From: Bradyrhizobium sp. URHD0069
Lineage (GTDB): Bacteria > Pseudomonadota > Alphaproteobacteria > Rhizobiales > Xanthobacteraceae
Assembly (NCBI RefSeq): GCF_000701345.1
Contig: NZ_JNIJ01000015.1
Location: forward strand, 1 to 64,000
Direction of reading: 5' to 3'
DNA length: 64,000 nucleotides
Every line of letters starts with the position of its first letter. The stretch's first letter is position 1. Of this stretch, positions 55,310 through 64,000 are shown piece by piece. The notes beneath the pieces are model-generated. The model was not told the origin of the DNA. It searched no databases and saw only the letters and a list, made by a program, of their open reading frames with translations. A program made the position numbers and the translations under genes.

Positions 55310-55705
55310 CTAACCGAAGCGGCCACCTTTCTGGATCACCTCGATCTTGTAGCCGTCGGGATCGGAGACGAAGAAAAAGCGCGCGAGCGTCGCGCCGTCA
55401 TGCTTGAAATCGCGCAGCGGCCCGGGCGACAATCTCTCGCGCTCGAATCGGGCGTGCTCGGCATCGAGGTCGTCGACGACGACGGCGAGATGGCCATATC
55501 CGTCGCCCGGAATGTAAGGCTCCTTTCGCCCGAAATTCACAGTCAGTTCGAGCTCGAACGGCGACGATACGTGGTGCAGATAAACCAGCGCGAAGTCTGG
55601 AAACACCAGGCGATCGGCAATCTGCAGGTCAAACGCACGGGCGTAGAAATCGAGTGACCTGGCTTCATCGAGAACGCGGATCATCGAGTGAACCGGCTTT
55701 GCCAT
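55310..55705 (-). CDS. Glyoxalase I-like (VOC family) protein
   Basis: The 131-residue vicinal-oxygen-chelate protein keeps the four metal ligand positions of glyoxalase I: His6 (PVHSMIRVLD), Glu in FELELTVNFG near 53, His in GYGHLAVVVDDL near 72 and Glu in GYKIEVIQKGGRFG near 123. DPDGYKIEVI is a strong family signature. It may detoxify methylglyoxal or act on a product of the downstream dehydrogenase. Its ATG directly follows the TGA of an upstream decayed frame, an arrangement that suggests former translational coupling. Confidence 0.85.
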   Translation of the reverse strand: MAKPVHSMIRVLDEARSLDFYARAFDLQIADRLVFPDFALVYLHHVSSPFELELTVNFGRKEPYIPGDGYGHLAVVVDDLDAEHARFERERLSPGPLRDFKHDGATLARFFFVSDPDGYKIEVIQKGGRFG

Positions 55706-55828
55706 TCAGTTCATTCCCTTGAGATATGCGATGATGGCGGCGGGCGTTTCAGCCTTTGCCTGGATATTACCGGTGGCGCGAGCTGAGTTTAGTTCGTCGC
55801 GAACAAGCGATGGTAGTAGCGGGCTGTT
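55706..55828 (-). pseudogene. Remnant of an upstream gene, perhaps cytochrome c C-terminus
   Basis: On the minus strand 40 codons run from just after TAA (55831-55829) to TGA (55708-55706), which abuts the ATG of the glyoxalase-like gene. The end reads ATGNIQAKAETPAAIIAYLK then GMN, much like the last helix of a class I cytochrome c. No start codon or haem motif is present. Operons of this type often include a cytochrome c subunit, so I read this as its decayed tail. The rest of the gap to 55891 holds nothing recognisable. Confidence 0.4.
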
Positions 55829-55891
55829 TTATGGCGAGACAAAAGGCGGTAGACGGCAGGGTTGCGAAGGTTGCCGGCCGCAGAATAGGCC

Positions 55892-56311
55892 TCAATCGTC
55901 GAACCCGCCGGAGCCGCGTTTTGCCTTGATGTCGCTGCGGCGTTTCTTGCCTTCCAGCCGGCGCTGCTTCGATCCCAAGGTCGGCTTGGTCGGCCGCCGC
56001 GGGGTCGGCCGCACCAGAGCTTCGCGCAGCAATCCAAGCAGGCGGTCGATCGCATCGGCGCGGTTGCGCTCCTGGGTACGGAAACGCTGCGCATGAATCA
56101 CGATCACGCCGTCCTTGGTCATGCGCTGGCCGGCGAGCCGGTAGAGCCGCGCGTCGGCATCAGCCGGCAAGGTGAGCCGACGGGTATCGAAACGCAATTG
56201 CGCGGCGGTCGCGAGCTTGTTGACGTTCTGCCCGCCCGGGCCGGAGGCGCGGACGAAGCCGATCTCGATGTCGTTCTCGTCAATTGTGAGGTCGCGGGAA
56301 ATCCGCAGCAT
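55892..56311 (-). CDS. arfB: Alternative ribosome-rescue peptidyl-tRNA hydrolase ArfB
   Basis: The 139-residue protein belongs to the YaeJ/ArfB family, which frees stalled ribosomes without a stop codon. The catalytic GGQ is in VRASGPGGQNVNKLATAAQL (near 27), and a basic unstructured C-terminal tail (PRRPTKPTLGSKQRRLEGKK and RRSDIKAKRG) fits the mRNA entry channel. Start ATG 56311 gives the family N-terminus MLRISRDLTIDENDIEIGF; the ribosome-binding site (GGTGA) is weak. Confidence 0.9.
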   Translation of the reverse strand: MLRISRDLTIDENDIEIGFVRASGPGGQNVNKLATAAQLRFDTRRLTLPADADARLYRLAGQRMTKDGVIVIHAQRFRTQERNRADAIDRLLGLLREALVRPTPRRPTKPTLGSKQRRLEGKKRRSDIKAKRGSGGFDD

Positions 56312-56474
56312 GGCGTCACCGGAAGGCCCGACATTCCCGATGGAATCAGGCTCGCGGAGGATAGCGGTTTTGTTTGTGGCGTGAAGGACGAGGGACGCGT
56401 TCCCAGGATGCTGCGCAACGCGCCGCTCGGGCGCGCTGCAGATCGAACCGGGGTCATCGCCCCGCAAAATGGGG

Positions 56475-56526
56475 GTCCCGGGCTCTGCGGCGCAGCGCCA
56501 AAGAGGCGCTCCCTCGCGTCCGGGAC
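56475..56526. repeat. GTCCCGG palindromic repeat
   Basis: GTCCCGGGCTCTGCGGCGCA pairs with the right end CTCGCGTCCGGGAC (outer GTCCCGG/CCGGGAC), with an inner GCAGCGCC-AAAGA-GGCGCT hairpin. It resembles, from memory, another Bradyrhizobium intergenic repeat. It lies just past the end of the M16 gene, on the arfB upstream side. Confidence 0.6.
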
Positions 56527-56550
56527 ACGAAAATAAGCGGAAGTGCGGCT

Positions 56551-57921
56551 CTAGTTCGCCGCGGCCGGGACCGCCACAGGTTGCCCGGCGGCTTGCGGGG
56601 CGCGGCCGACGATCACGGTGAGCAGGCCTTGCCCCCAGAGCCGCTGCGCGGCCTTTTTGGCGTCGTCCAACGTCACGGCATCCACGATGGCGTTGCGCTT
56701 TTCGATGTAGTCGATCGGAAGCTTATCGAGCTGGTATTGCAGCAGTGCGGACGCCAGCTTCGACGAGGTGTCGAGCGCCAGCATTTGCGAGCCCTTGAGA
56801 TACGATTTGGCCTCGTCCAGCTCCTGCTGGGTCGGGCCGTCCTCGGCCATGCGACTGACTTCCCTGGTGATGGCATCGACCGTCTCCCCCGCGCGGTCGG
56901 CGCGGGTACCGGTATTTCCGATGAACAGGGCTGAATGATCCATCCAGAGCAGCGATTCATAGATCGAATAGGCGAGCCCGCGCTTCTCGCGGACCTCGCG
57001 GTAGAGCCGCGACGACAGCCCTCCGCCGCCGAGAATGTGGTTCACGACATAGGCGGCCATGAATTTCGGATCGTTGCGCTTGACGCCGGGGCCGCCGAAC
57101 GTCACCACGGTCTGCGGCACGTCGAGCGGAATAAGCGCGCGCAGCGGCGGCTTGGCGGCCTCGACGTCGGCAACCGGCGTGAGGCTCGCTTTGGCCGGCA
57201 ATCCGCCGAACGTCTTATCGAGCAACTGGCCGAGCGTGGCCGGGTCGACATCGCCGACCACGGCGATCTTTAGCGTATCTCTCGCCAGCACGCGGCGAAC
57301 GTAATCCCTGAGATCGGCGACAGCGATCTTCGGCACGCTCTCCAGCGTGCCATTGGCCTGCCGGCCATAGGGATGATCGCCAAAGGCGATTTCCAGGAAT
57401 TTTCGGCTGGCAAGGGACGTCGGATTGGAAGTCTCGCGCCGCAAACCCGAGATGACCTGCGCGCGAATCCGTTCGACGTCGGCACTCTCGAAACGCGGCG
57501 AGGTCAGCGACATCCGCAGCAGATCGAAAGCTTCGTCCTTGTTATCCTTGAGCATACGCAGCGAACCGCGGAAATTATCCCGCGCCGAGCTGAAGCTCAG
57601 CTCGATGGCGCGGCGGGCGAGGCGCTCGTGGAACGTCTTGGAATCCAGGTCGCCTGAGCCCTCATCGAGCAGACTGGCGACCAGATTGCCGACGCCGGGC
57701 TTATCGGCCGGGTCCTGTGTCGCGCCGCCGCCGAAGGCATATTCCATCGCAATCAGTGGCACAGTCGCGTCCTGCACGAACCAGGCCTCGATACCGCCGG
57801 GCGAAATCAGATGCTGGATCTTGGCCGCGGCGTGCGAAGGCGATGAGGTCAGCGGCGTGATCGCCAGGCAGGCGGCAAAAATGAGGGCAATGCGTCGCGC
57901 GGAAGTTAGGGCATAGCTCAC
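56551..57921 (-). CDS. M16-family peptidase homologue, non-catalytic partner
   Basis: The 456-residue predicted periplasmic protein starts at GTG 57921 with a signal peptide (VSYALTSARRIALIFAACLA to SPSHAA). It has the two M16 half-domains (the substrate-binding NHILGGGGLSSRLYREVREK and GLAYSIYESL near 325 are intact). The HxxEH zinc motif expected near residue 70 is replaced by GVGNLVASLLDEGSG. It is therefore the inactive partner in an M16 heterodimer, like mitochondrial MPP-alpha. GTGA overlaps the stop of the catalytic M16 gene, so the two are made together in equal amount. Confidence 0.88.
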   Translation of the reverse strand: MSYALTSARRIALIFAACLAITPLTSSPSHAAAKIQHLISPGGIEAWFVQDATVPLIAMEYAFGGGATQDPADKPGVGNLVASLLDEGSGDLDSKTFHERLARRAIELSFSSARDNFRGSLRMLKDNKDEAFDLLRMSLTSPRFESADVERIRAQVISGLRRETSNPTSLASRKFLEIAFGDHPYGRQANGTLESVPKIAVADLRDYVRRVLARDTLKIAVVGDVDPATLGQLLDKTFGGLPAKASLTPVADVEAAKPPLRALIPLDVPQTVVTFGGPGVKRNDPKFMAAYVVNHILGGGGLSSRLYREVREKRGLAYSIYESLLWMDHSALFIGNTGTRADRAGETVDAITREVSRMAEDGPTQQELDEAKSYLKGSQMLALDTSSKLASALLQYQLDKLPIDYIEKRNAIVDAVTLDDAKKAAQRLWGQGLLTVIVGRAPQAAGQPVAVPAAAN

Positions 57922-59306
57922 GAGCGCTTCTCCTCGCGTTTCGGCATGGCATCCTTGATCAGATAACCGGTCACCGAACGCTTCTTGTCGAGCCATTTTT
58001 GGGCGACGGTGCGGACCTGTTCGGCAGTGACGGCGCGAATGCGATCCGGCCAGCTTCTGATGTCGGCGACGCTCAAACCGGTGGTGAGCGCGGCGCCATA
58101 CCAGCGCGCCATCGTTGCCTGGTTGTCCTGGGCGTAGATCGCTTCCGCGATAAGTTGCGTCTTGACGCGCTCGAGATCCTCGGCGCGAACGGAGTTTTGC
58201 CCGATATCGGCGATCACGCCGTCGATGACCTCTTCGATTTGCGCAAACTCCACGCCCGGTTTCGGCGAAACGGAGATCATGAACTGGGTCGGCTCAAGCG
58301 AGGTTCCCTGGTATCCGGCGCCGGCGCTGACCGCGAGCGGCCGGTCGATCACCAATGCGCGATAGAGATAGGAATTGCTGCCGCCACCCATCAATTGGGC
58401 GAGCACATCCAGCGCCGGGCTTTCCTCGGCGGCGGCGGTCACGGCGGACGGAACCAGATAATAGCGCCGCAAGCCGGGTTGCTCGACACGCGGATCGGAG
58501 AGCGTCACGGTGCGCGGCGCGGCCGGCTCCGGCTCCTGCGGACGAAGGCGCTTTGCAGGGATCGCGGGCTGTGCAGGGATTTGGCCAAACGTCCGCTCCA
58601 CCATCGGACGTACATCCTTGGCATCGACGTCGCCGGCAATCACCAGTGTCGCGTTGTTCGGCGCATAGAAGCGCTTGTAGAACGCCAGCGCATCTTCGCG
58701 GTCGAGCTTTTCGATTTCCTGGCGCCAGCCGATGACGGGACGGCCATAGGGATGATTGAGATATAACGCCGCCATGATCTGCTCGATCAGCCGCGCCTCC
58801 GGGTTGTTGGCGACCCGCATGTTGAATTCCTCGAGCACGACGTCGCGCTCCGGCAGCACGTTTTCGTCCTTCAGGACCAGCCCGGTCATGCGATCGGCCT
58901 CGAATTCCATCATCTTGCCGAGCTGCTCGCGCGGCACGCGCTGGTAATAGCCGGTGTAATCGGTCGAGGTGAAAGCGTTCTCGTTGCCGCCGATCCGAAG
59001 CACGGTCTGCGAAAATTCACCGGCCGGATGCTTGCTGGTGCCCTTGAACATCAGGTGTTCGAGAAAGTGGGCGAGGCCGGATTTGCCGGGCGTCTCGTCG
59101 GCGGAGCCGACCTTGTACCAGATCATCTGGGTGACGACCGGGGTGCGATGATCCGGGATCACCAAAACCTGCAAGCCGTTGCCGAGGGTAAACGTGGCCG
59201 GAGGGTCTGATGTCACCGTGGTCTGGGCGAGAGCGCCTCTGGAGAGAGTGAACCCCGAGATGAGCGCAACGAAGAGAACGGCAGCGAAGCGGTGTGAGGA
59301 CATCAT
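57918..59306 (-). CDS. M16-family zinc metallopeptidase, catalytic subunit
   Basis: The 462-residue predicted periplasmic peptidase has a signal peptide (MMSSHRFAAVLFVALISGFT to ALAQ). The inverted zinc motif SGLAHFLEHLMFKGTSKHP (HxxEH) near residue 80 carries the downstream Glu ligand about 75 residues on. The RxxxxY-type C-terminal half includes MGGGSNSYLYRALVIDRPLA near 305. It probably degrades peptides in the envelope together with the following, non-catalytic M16 protein. Two adjacent ATG codons could serve as the start. Confidence 0.92.
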   Translation of the reverse strand: MMSSHRFAAVLFVALISGFTLSRGALAQTTVTSDPPATFTLGNGLQVLVIPDHRTPVVTQMIWYKVGSADETPGKSGLAHFLEHLMFKGTSKHPAGEFSQTVLRIGGNENAFTSTDYTGYYQRVPREQLGKMMEFEADRMTGLVLKDENVLPERDVVLEEFNMRVANNPEARLIEQIMAALYLNHPYGRPVIGWRQEIEKLDREDALAFYKRFYAPNNATLVIAGDVDAKDVRPMVERTFGQIPAQPAIPAKRLRPQEPEPAAPRTVTLSDPRVEQPGLRRYYLVPSAVTAAAEESPALDVLAQLMGGGSNSYLYRALVIDRPLAVSAGAGYQGTSLEPTQFMISVSPKPGVEFAQIEEVIDGVIADIGQNSVRAEDLERVKTQLIAEAIYAQDNQATMARWYGAALTTGLSVADIRSWPDRIRAVTAEQVRTVAQKWLDKKRSVTGYLIKDAMPKREEKRS

Positions 59307-59468
59307 GACCTATCTAGCGCGCGTTCGCGGTACCGGTTTCGCGACAAGAATACGCGCAATCTTTCGAATGAGAGCTTCATCCCCAACACGAGCGTTCGGA
59401 CTAAACCGCGGCATCGTACACCACGCGGCAGCGGGCTTAAGCGTCACGAGGCCGAGAGACAACAGCGG

Positions 59469-60188
59469 CTATTCGCCATACTTGCCGGCGGCCGGGTTGT
59501 ATTCCTTGTTCAGCGATTCCTTGGGCCCGGTGCCGTAGGCATAATTCGGCGACGGCGTCTGGTAGCCGGTGGGAGGCTGAGTGAGGGATTCTCGGGTAGG
59601 CTCACCTTTGAACGGCGCCGTCTCGGACTTGTTGCCGCCGAACATGCTGCTGAAGCCGCCACTATATCCGAGCTGCGATGGGCTCAGGATCGCAGTAGCA
59701 CCCGGATTGCCACCGGGCTGAGCCACCGAATCGCTGTCGGCAGTCGATGACGCTTTCGGGGCGCGCTTGTTAAGTTCACTCGGTGTCAGGATGCGGCTGG
59801 CTTCTCGGGGATCCTTATTGTCTTTCTTGCGAGCGGCGATCGCAGCCTTGCGCCGCGATTCATCCGGGTCTTTTGGCCAGTTCGGCGCCTTCACTTCTGC
59901 CGCGGAAGCTGGCGGCGGCAAATCGAGCTTGGGAGGCACCACCAGCGGCGATCGCTCGCGATAATCGATGCCCCGGTTCTCCATGTTGGTACCGCCGAGG
60001 CCGGCCATGATGCCCTCGATGATCTTCTCCTCGAAGGTCTTGTCATCCTCATCGTCTTCCTGGGCGCGGGCGGCGCCGGCCGTCATGACGAGGCCGATGC
60101 CAAGCGCGACGACGGCAAGCCGCACAGCGCGGCTCAGCGTTCTCGACGAAGTTTGCTCCATCCAACCCCTGGCTTCGGTCCTGCGCAT
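59469..60188 (-). CDS. Secreted/anchored protein of unknown function
   Basis: The 239-residue protein has one hydrophobic segment (AVRLAVVALGIGLVMTAGAA, ending RAQ) preceded by a basic N-terminus, fitting a signal peptide. The mature part is largely disordered. An acidic start EDDEDDKTFEEKIIEGIMAG is followed by Lys/Arg-rich and then Pro/Ser/Gly/Asn/Tyr-rich sequence, with SRILTPSELNKRAP and ATAILSPSQLGYSG as short repeated-looking motifs. I do not recognise a family. ATG 60188 has GGAAG upstream; ATG 60161 is an alternative. It lies between lspA and the M16 genes on the same strand, as is common in Bradyrhizobium. Confidence 0.7.
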   Translation of the reverse strand: MRRTEARGWMEQTSSRTLSRAVRLAVVALGIGLVMTAGAARAQEDDEDDKTFEEKIIEGIMAGLGGTNMENRGIDYRERSPLVVPPKLDLPPPASAAEVKAPNWPKDPDESRRKAAIAARKKDNKDPREASRILTPSELNKRAPKASSTADSDSVAQPGGNPGATAILSPSQLGYSGGFSSMFGGNKSETAPFKGEPTRESLTQPPTGYQTPSPNYAYGTGPKESLNKEYNPAAGKYGE

Positions 60189-60289
60189 CGGGCTCTTCCT
60201 GTTCAAAAACTTCCGTCGAAAGCGCGCCGATCCAGGGCGCACATCCGCTCGGCAAGCACGTCAGCTTTGAGGGCTCGTATCAGCCGGGA

Positions 60290-60787
60290 TCAGGGCGCTT
60301 TTGCGGCGGGTTCCCCCAGGAAGGAATCATACAGCAGGCCCGCAACCCCGGCAACAATCGCCACGTCGGCAAGGTTAAACACGTACCAATTGAAGTTTTT
60401 TTCCCCGATCTGGACGTGGAATAGGGCGAAATCGACTACTGCGCCATAGGCGAAGCGGTCGATGGCGTTGCCGACGGCTCCACCGATGATCAGGCCAAGC
60501 GCGACGGTGGCGATCAGGGTGCGCGACCATGCCATCCAGATGGCCAGAACGACCACCGCCACCGCCTTGATGATCATCAGGATGATCTGGGCGACCTGGC
60601 CGTCGTTCTGGAACCAGCCGAAGCTGATTCCGACATTCCAGGCCAGTACCAGATCGAAGAACGGCGTGACCCTCACGGCGCCGCGGTGGGCAAGGTCGAA
60701 CACGAACAGCAGCCAGAGTTTCGACGCCTGATCGAGGATAAGGACGGTGAGGGCGGCTATGACACCGTGGCGGAGGTGCGAGTTCAT
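60290..60787 (-). CDS. lspA: Lipoprotein signal peptidase LspA
   Basis: The 165-residue four-helix membrane aspartyl protease cleaves prolipoprotein signal peptides. LILDQASKLWLL near residue 17, the catalytic Asp regions GGAVGNAIDRFAYGAVVDF and WYVFNLADVAIVAG, and the C-terminal helix are intact. The start at 60787 (MNSHLRHGVIAALTVLIL) fits the family; the next upstream ATG adds repeat-encoded residues. It is downstream of ileS as in many proteobacteria, but here a paired-hairpin repeat separates the two. Confidence 0.95.
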   Translation of the reverse strand: MNSHLRHGVIAALTVLILDQASKLWLLFVFDLAHRGAVRVTPFFDLVLAWNVGISFGWFQNDGQVAQIILMIIKAVAVVVLAIWMAWSRTLIATVALGLIIGGAVGNAIDRFAYGAVVDFALFHVQIGEKNFNWYVFNLADVAIVAGVAGLLYDSFLGEPAAKAP

Positions 60788-60817
60788 GGCGTGATGGTCA
60801 ACGCCACGCGCGATATC

Positions 60818-60940
60818 GTCGTCCCCGCGAAGGCGGGGACCCATACGCCGTGACGAATCTGTTTTCCGACAGCCTTGGTTATCATCTCGTATCGATCTCG
60901 GACGCCCGGGGTTATGGGTCCCCGCGTTCGCGGGGACGAC
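60818..60940. repeat. Paired-hairpin intergenic repeat, copy 6 (between ileS and lspA)
   Basis: GTCGTCCCCGCGAAGGCGGG then GACCCATA on the left mirrors TATGGGTCCCCGCGTTCGCG then GGGACGAC on the right. Each arm is a hairpin and the outer GTCGTC/GACGAC ends pair. It occupies nearly all of the ileS-lspA gap. Confidence 0.8.
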
Positions 60941-60949
60941 GATAAAGTA

Positions 60950-63900
60950 TTAGACACTCACTCCCAGCGCCTTCCATTCGCGCAGCGCCTGGGCGTCGCG
61001 CGGCGATACGTCGGGATATTCGGGATCCTCGCCGACGGTCGGCAGGATTTTCCACGAGCGCGCGCACTTGGTGCCGACGGCCTTTTCGACCACGACGGCG
61101 ACGCCCGGCACTTCGTTCAGCCGGAATGCGGTGGAAGGTGCGTCGCCGTTGGTCGCCATGGCATTCGAGGTGATGCAGACTTCGGCCAGGTCGACGTCGA
61201 ACAGCGTGTCGAAAATCTTTTTGTCGGACACATAGACCAGGGGTGACGCTTCCAGTGACGAGCCGATACGTTTAGCGGCGCGCTCGACCTCCAGCGCGCC
61301 GGTCACGACGCGGCGGACATTGCGGATGATCTCCCACTTTGCCGCCAGCTTTTCGTCCCGGAACCCCTCAAGCCCTTCCGGAAACGGCGTCAGATGCACC
61401 GACGGCTCGGCGTCCGGCTTGTAGAGCCGCCACGCTTCCTCGCAGGTGAAGCTCAGCACCGGCGCGAACCATCGCAGGATGGCGTCGCAAATGATATCGA
61501 TGGTGGTGAGCGCCGCCTTGCGCGCCAATGACGACGGCGGGTCGCAATACAGCGTGTCTTTGCGGATATCGAAATAGAACGCCGACAGCTCGGTGTTCAT
61601 GAACGCCGAGAGACTTGCCACCACGGTCTTGTAATCGAACTCGGCGTAAGCCTTGCGCACGATCGCCGCCTGTTCGGCGAGCTGATGCAGCATCAGCCGT
61701 TCGAGTTCTGGCATGTCCGCCGGCGCGACCGTGTCGCCTGGCCTGTAGTGATGCAACGTACCGAGCATCCAGCGAATCGAATTGCGCAGCTTGCGATAGG
61801 TCTCGATGGTGTTTTTGAGGATTTCCGGGCCGATGCGCTGGTCATCGGCATAGTCGGTGGCGCAGACCCACAGCCGCAAGATATCGGCACCGGATTGCGC
61901 AATGACCTTTTGCGGCTCGACGGTGTTGCCGACCGACTTCGACATCTTGCGGCCGTTCTCATCCAGCGTGAAGCCGTGGGTCAGTACGATATCGAACGGC
62001 GCGCGGCCCCGGGTGCCGCAGCTTTCCAACAGCGACGACTGGAACCAGCCGCGGTGCTGGTCCGAGCCCTCGAGATACATCACGGTGTCCTCGCCGCCAT
62101 CGACCTTGCGCTTGATGCCTTTGAGCCCCGGAAAATGCACGGGATCTTCCAGCACGAAGGCGTGGGTGGAGCCCGAGTCGAACCAGACATCGCAGATGTC
62201 GTCGATCTTCTTCCATTCCTCGTTGGCGCGCGAGCCGAGAAAGCGTTCGCGGGCGCCGTCCATGTACCAGGCGTCGGCGCCTTCCTTCTCGAACGCATCG
62301 GCGATGCGCTTGTTGACGGCTTCGTCCTGCAGGATTTCGGCTGTCCCGTCGCCCTTTTCGCGCACGAATACTGCGATCGGTACGCCCCAGGCGCGCTGGC
62401 GCGAGATCACCCAGTCGGGACGCCCGGCGATCATGCCATTGATGCGATTTTGGCCCGCGGGCGGCACCCATTGGGTCACCGAGATGGCGCGCAGCGCGCG
62501 GGCGCGCAAGGTGTCGCCGGATTTTGTTTTGCCGCCATCCGCGATGTCTATAGGCGCGGGCCTGCCCGGGGCGTCCGCGATAGGTTTGTCCATCGCGATG
62601 AACCATTGCGGCGTGTTGCGGAAGATCACCGGCTTCTTCGAACGCCAGGAATGCGGATACTGATGCTTGAGCCGGCCGCGCGCCAAGAGCATGCCGGCCT
62701 CGACCAATGCCTTGATCACGGTCTCGTTGGCATCGCCCTTTTCGCCTTTGTCGTTGATGACGCGCTTACCCGTGAAGCCCGGCGCCTGATCGGTGAAGGC
62801 ACCGTTCTCATCGACGGTATACGGAATGGTAGTGTTGATGCCGCGAGCTTCGAGCGCGCGCGCATCCGCGGTCCAGACGTCGAAGTCCTCGCGGCCATGG
62901 CCCGGCGCGGTGTGCACGAAGCCGGTGCCGGTGTCGTCGGTGACGTGCTCGCCTTCGAGAAGGGGAACTTTGAACTCATATCCGCCGCCGAGACCTTTCA
63001 ACGGATGGCGGCATTCCACCGCGTCGAGCGTGTCGGCCGGCAGATCGCGAACCTTCTCGTAAGCCGAGACGCGCGACTGCTTGAATACGCTTTCCGCAAG
63101 CGCATCCGCCAGGATCAGGAGATCGCCGCTTTTCGCCCAATTATCTGCGGGTGCATCGGTGACCTTGTAGAGGCCATAGGAGATTTTCGGCGAGAAGCTG
63201 ATGGCGCGGTTGCCGGGCAGTGTCCATGGGGTCGTGGTCCAGATCACGATGCTGGCGGCGGCGAGCGCGCCATGGGCGGGCGAAGCGACGGGAAACTTCA
63301 CCCACACCGTATCCGACGTATAGTCCTCGTACTCGACCTCGGCTTCCGCCAGCGCAGTTTTTTCCACCACGCTCCACATCACAGGCTTGGAGCCGCGATA
63401 GAGCGTGCCATTGGCGGCGAATTTCATCAGCTCGCGCGCGATCTGCGCTTCCGCGAAATAATCCATCGTCGCGTAGGGATGATCCCAGTCGCCGATGATG
63501 CCAAGCCGCTTGAATTCCTCGCGCTGCACGTTGAGCCAGTGCCCGGCATAAGCGCGGCACTCCCGGCGGAACGCCACCATGGCAGCGGAATCCCTGAAGT
63601 CCGGCTTCGCCTTGCCCTTGGAACGGTAATTCTCTTCCTCGATCTTCCATTCGATCGGCAGGCCGTGGCAGTCCCAGCCCGGCACGTAGTTGGAATCGGA
63701 GCCGAGCATCTGCTGGCTTTTGGTTACGACGTCCTTGAGGATTTTGTTCAGCGCATGCCCGATATGGATGTTGCCATTGGCGTAGGGCGGCCCGTCATGC
63801 AGCACGAATTTCGTCCGGCCGGCGGCTTTCTCGCGCAGTCTGCCGTAGAGGCCGATCTCGTTCCAGCGTTTGAGAATTTCCGGCTCGCGCTGCGGCAAGC

Positions 63901-63985
63901 CTGCGCGCATCGGGAATTCCGTCTGTGGCAGGAAAAGGGTCTTGGAATAGTCGTTGGCTTCAGATTTTTGCGGCTTTTCGGACAT
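60950..63985 (-). CDS. ileS: Isoleucyl-tRNA synthetase IleS
   Basis: The 1011-residue class I synthetase charges tRNA-Ile with isoleucine and edits valine. The HIGH motif is in [15 protein letters not shown] (residues about 72-86), the CP1 editing domain carries [14 protein letters not shown] and [20 protein letters not shown], and the KMSKS motif appears as [19 protein letters not shown] near 680. The C-terminal anticodon region ends with a single Cys (GTKCARSW) rather than the four-Cys zinc site of E. coli IleS. The gene is complete, starting 15 bases from the right edge. Confidence 0.97.
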   Translation of the reverse strand: MSEKPQKSEANDYSKTLFLPQTEFPMRAGLPQREPEILKRWNEIGLYGRLREKAAGRTKFVLHDGPPYANGNIHIGHALNKILKDVVTKSQQMLGSDSNYVPGWDCHGLPIEWKIEEENYRSKGKAKPDFRDSAAMVAFRRECRAYAGHWLNVQREEFKRLGIIGDWDHPYATMDYFAEAQIARELMKFAANGTLYRGSKPVMWSVVEKTALAEAEVEYEDYTSDTVWVKFPVASPAHGALAAASIVIWTTTPWTLPGNRAISFSPKISYGLYKVTDAPADNWAKSGDLLILADALAESVFKQSRVSAYEKVRDLPADTLDAVECRHPLKGLGGGYEFKVPLLEGEHVTDDTGTGFVHTAPGHGREDFDVWTADARALEARGINTTIPYTVDENGAFTDQAPGFTGKRVINDKGEKGDANETVIKALVEAGMLLARGRLKHQYPHSWRSKKPVIFRNTPQWFIAMDKPIADAPGRPAPIDIADGGKTKSGDTLRARALRAISVTQWVPPAGQNRINGMIAGRPDWVISRQRAWGVPIAVFVREKGDGTAEILQDEAVNKRIADAFEKEGADAWYMDGARERFLGSRANEEWKKIDDICDVWFDSGSTHAFVLEDPVHFPGLKGIKRKVDGGEDTVMYLEGSDQHRGWFQSSLLESCGTRGRAPFDIVLTHGFTLDENGRKMSKSVGNTVEPQKVIAQSGADILRLWVCATDYADDQRIGPEILKNTIETYRKLRNSIRWMLGTLHHYRPGDTVAPADMPELERLMLHQLAEQAAIVRKAYAEFDYKTVVASLSAFMNTELSAFYFDIRKDTLYCDPPSSLARKAALTTIDIICDAILRWFAPVLSFTCEEAWRLYKPDAEPSVHLTPFPEGLEGFRDEKLAAKWEIIRNVRRVVTGALEVERAAKRIGSSLEASPLVYVSDKKIFDTLFDVDLAEVCITSNAMATNGDAPSTAFRLNEVPGVAVVVEKAVGTKCARSWKILPTVGEDPEYPDVSPRDAQALREWKALGVSV

Positions 63986-64000
63986 AGAGGCTCTGGTTTG

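Overview
The window looks like a chromosomal segment of a Bradyrhizobium-type alphaproteobacterium (Nitrobacteraceae: Bradyrhizobium, Rhodopseudomonas and relatives). The evidence is high GC, family membership (GroES/GroEL behind a CIRCE operator, HisG plus HisZ, CheZ, DUF6101, DUF2076, DUF4170, DUF2093), a haloacetate dehalogenase matching the Rhodopseudomonas palustris enzyme residue for residue at the catalytic positions, and several short dispersed repeats typical of these genomes. Genus is inferred; no 16S gene is present. I found no tRNA, rRNA, CRISPR array or phage region.

Layout. 1-1.6 kb: the start of an IS110-family transposase (running off the left edge) and a flavin monooxygenase that has lost its N-terminus. 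1.7-7.1 kb: a cytochrome c2-like gene divergent from glcD-glcE-glcF (glycolate oxidase), then a lysine-rich histone H1-like protein. 7.5-16.2 kb: a TorF-like porin, an SbmA/BacA-type ABC transporter, an L-lactate/glycolate permease, a META-domain protein, a CrtI-like oxidoreductase and a secreted protein of unknown function. 16.4-18.7 kb: groES-groEL with a recognisable promoter and CIRCE operator. 18.8-29.2 kb: a lipoprotein, cheZ, an L,D-transpeptidase, a DUF2076 protein, a GT2 plus ChbG/HpnK-type deacetylase pair, hisZ-hisG, rsmE, a secreted protein and ubiA. 29.6-34.5 kb: two tandem, nearly identical double-barrel outer-membrane proteins with a broken and an intact DUF6101 gene and a block of dispersed repeats. 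34.8-44.8 kb: a tightly packed lipid A/Kdo-related operon (pmbA, cysQ-like, DUF4170, DUF374, waaA, lpxK), then a DUF2093 gene, a hydrolase, xseA and purD. 45-49.7 kb: fluoroacetate dehalogenase, tadA, an RluB-type pseudouridine synthase with a very long disordered N-terminus, rsmD. 49.8-64 kb: mutL, small proteins, a GMC dehydrogenase/subunit 3/glyoxalase operon with a remnant of what may be its cytochrome c gene, arfB, an active/inactive M16 peptidase pair, a secreted protein, lspA and ileS.

Functional links. GlcDEF, the 2-hydroxy-acid permease and fluoroacetate dehalogenase (whose product is glycolate) could form one glycolate-producing and consuming route. LpxK, WaaA and the DUF374 acyltransferase act on lipid A and Kdo, and the GT2/deacetylase pair could supply an amino-sugar decoration.

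No single locus is obviously a new system. The most unusual places are the tandem double-barrel outer-membrane genes whose differences fall in predicted surface loops, with the DUF6101 fragment that records how they arose; the GT2/deacetylase pair; the long-form-like HisG beside HisZ; the decayed electron-transfer gene of the GMC operon; and at least six copies of a paired-hairpin repeat between genes.
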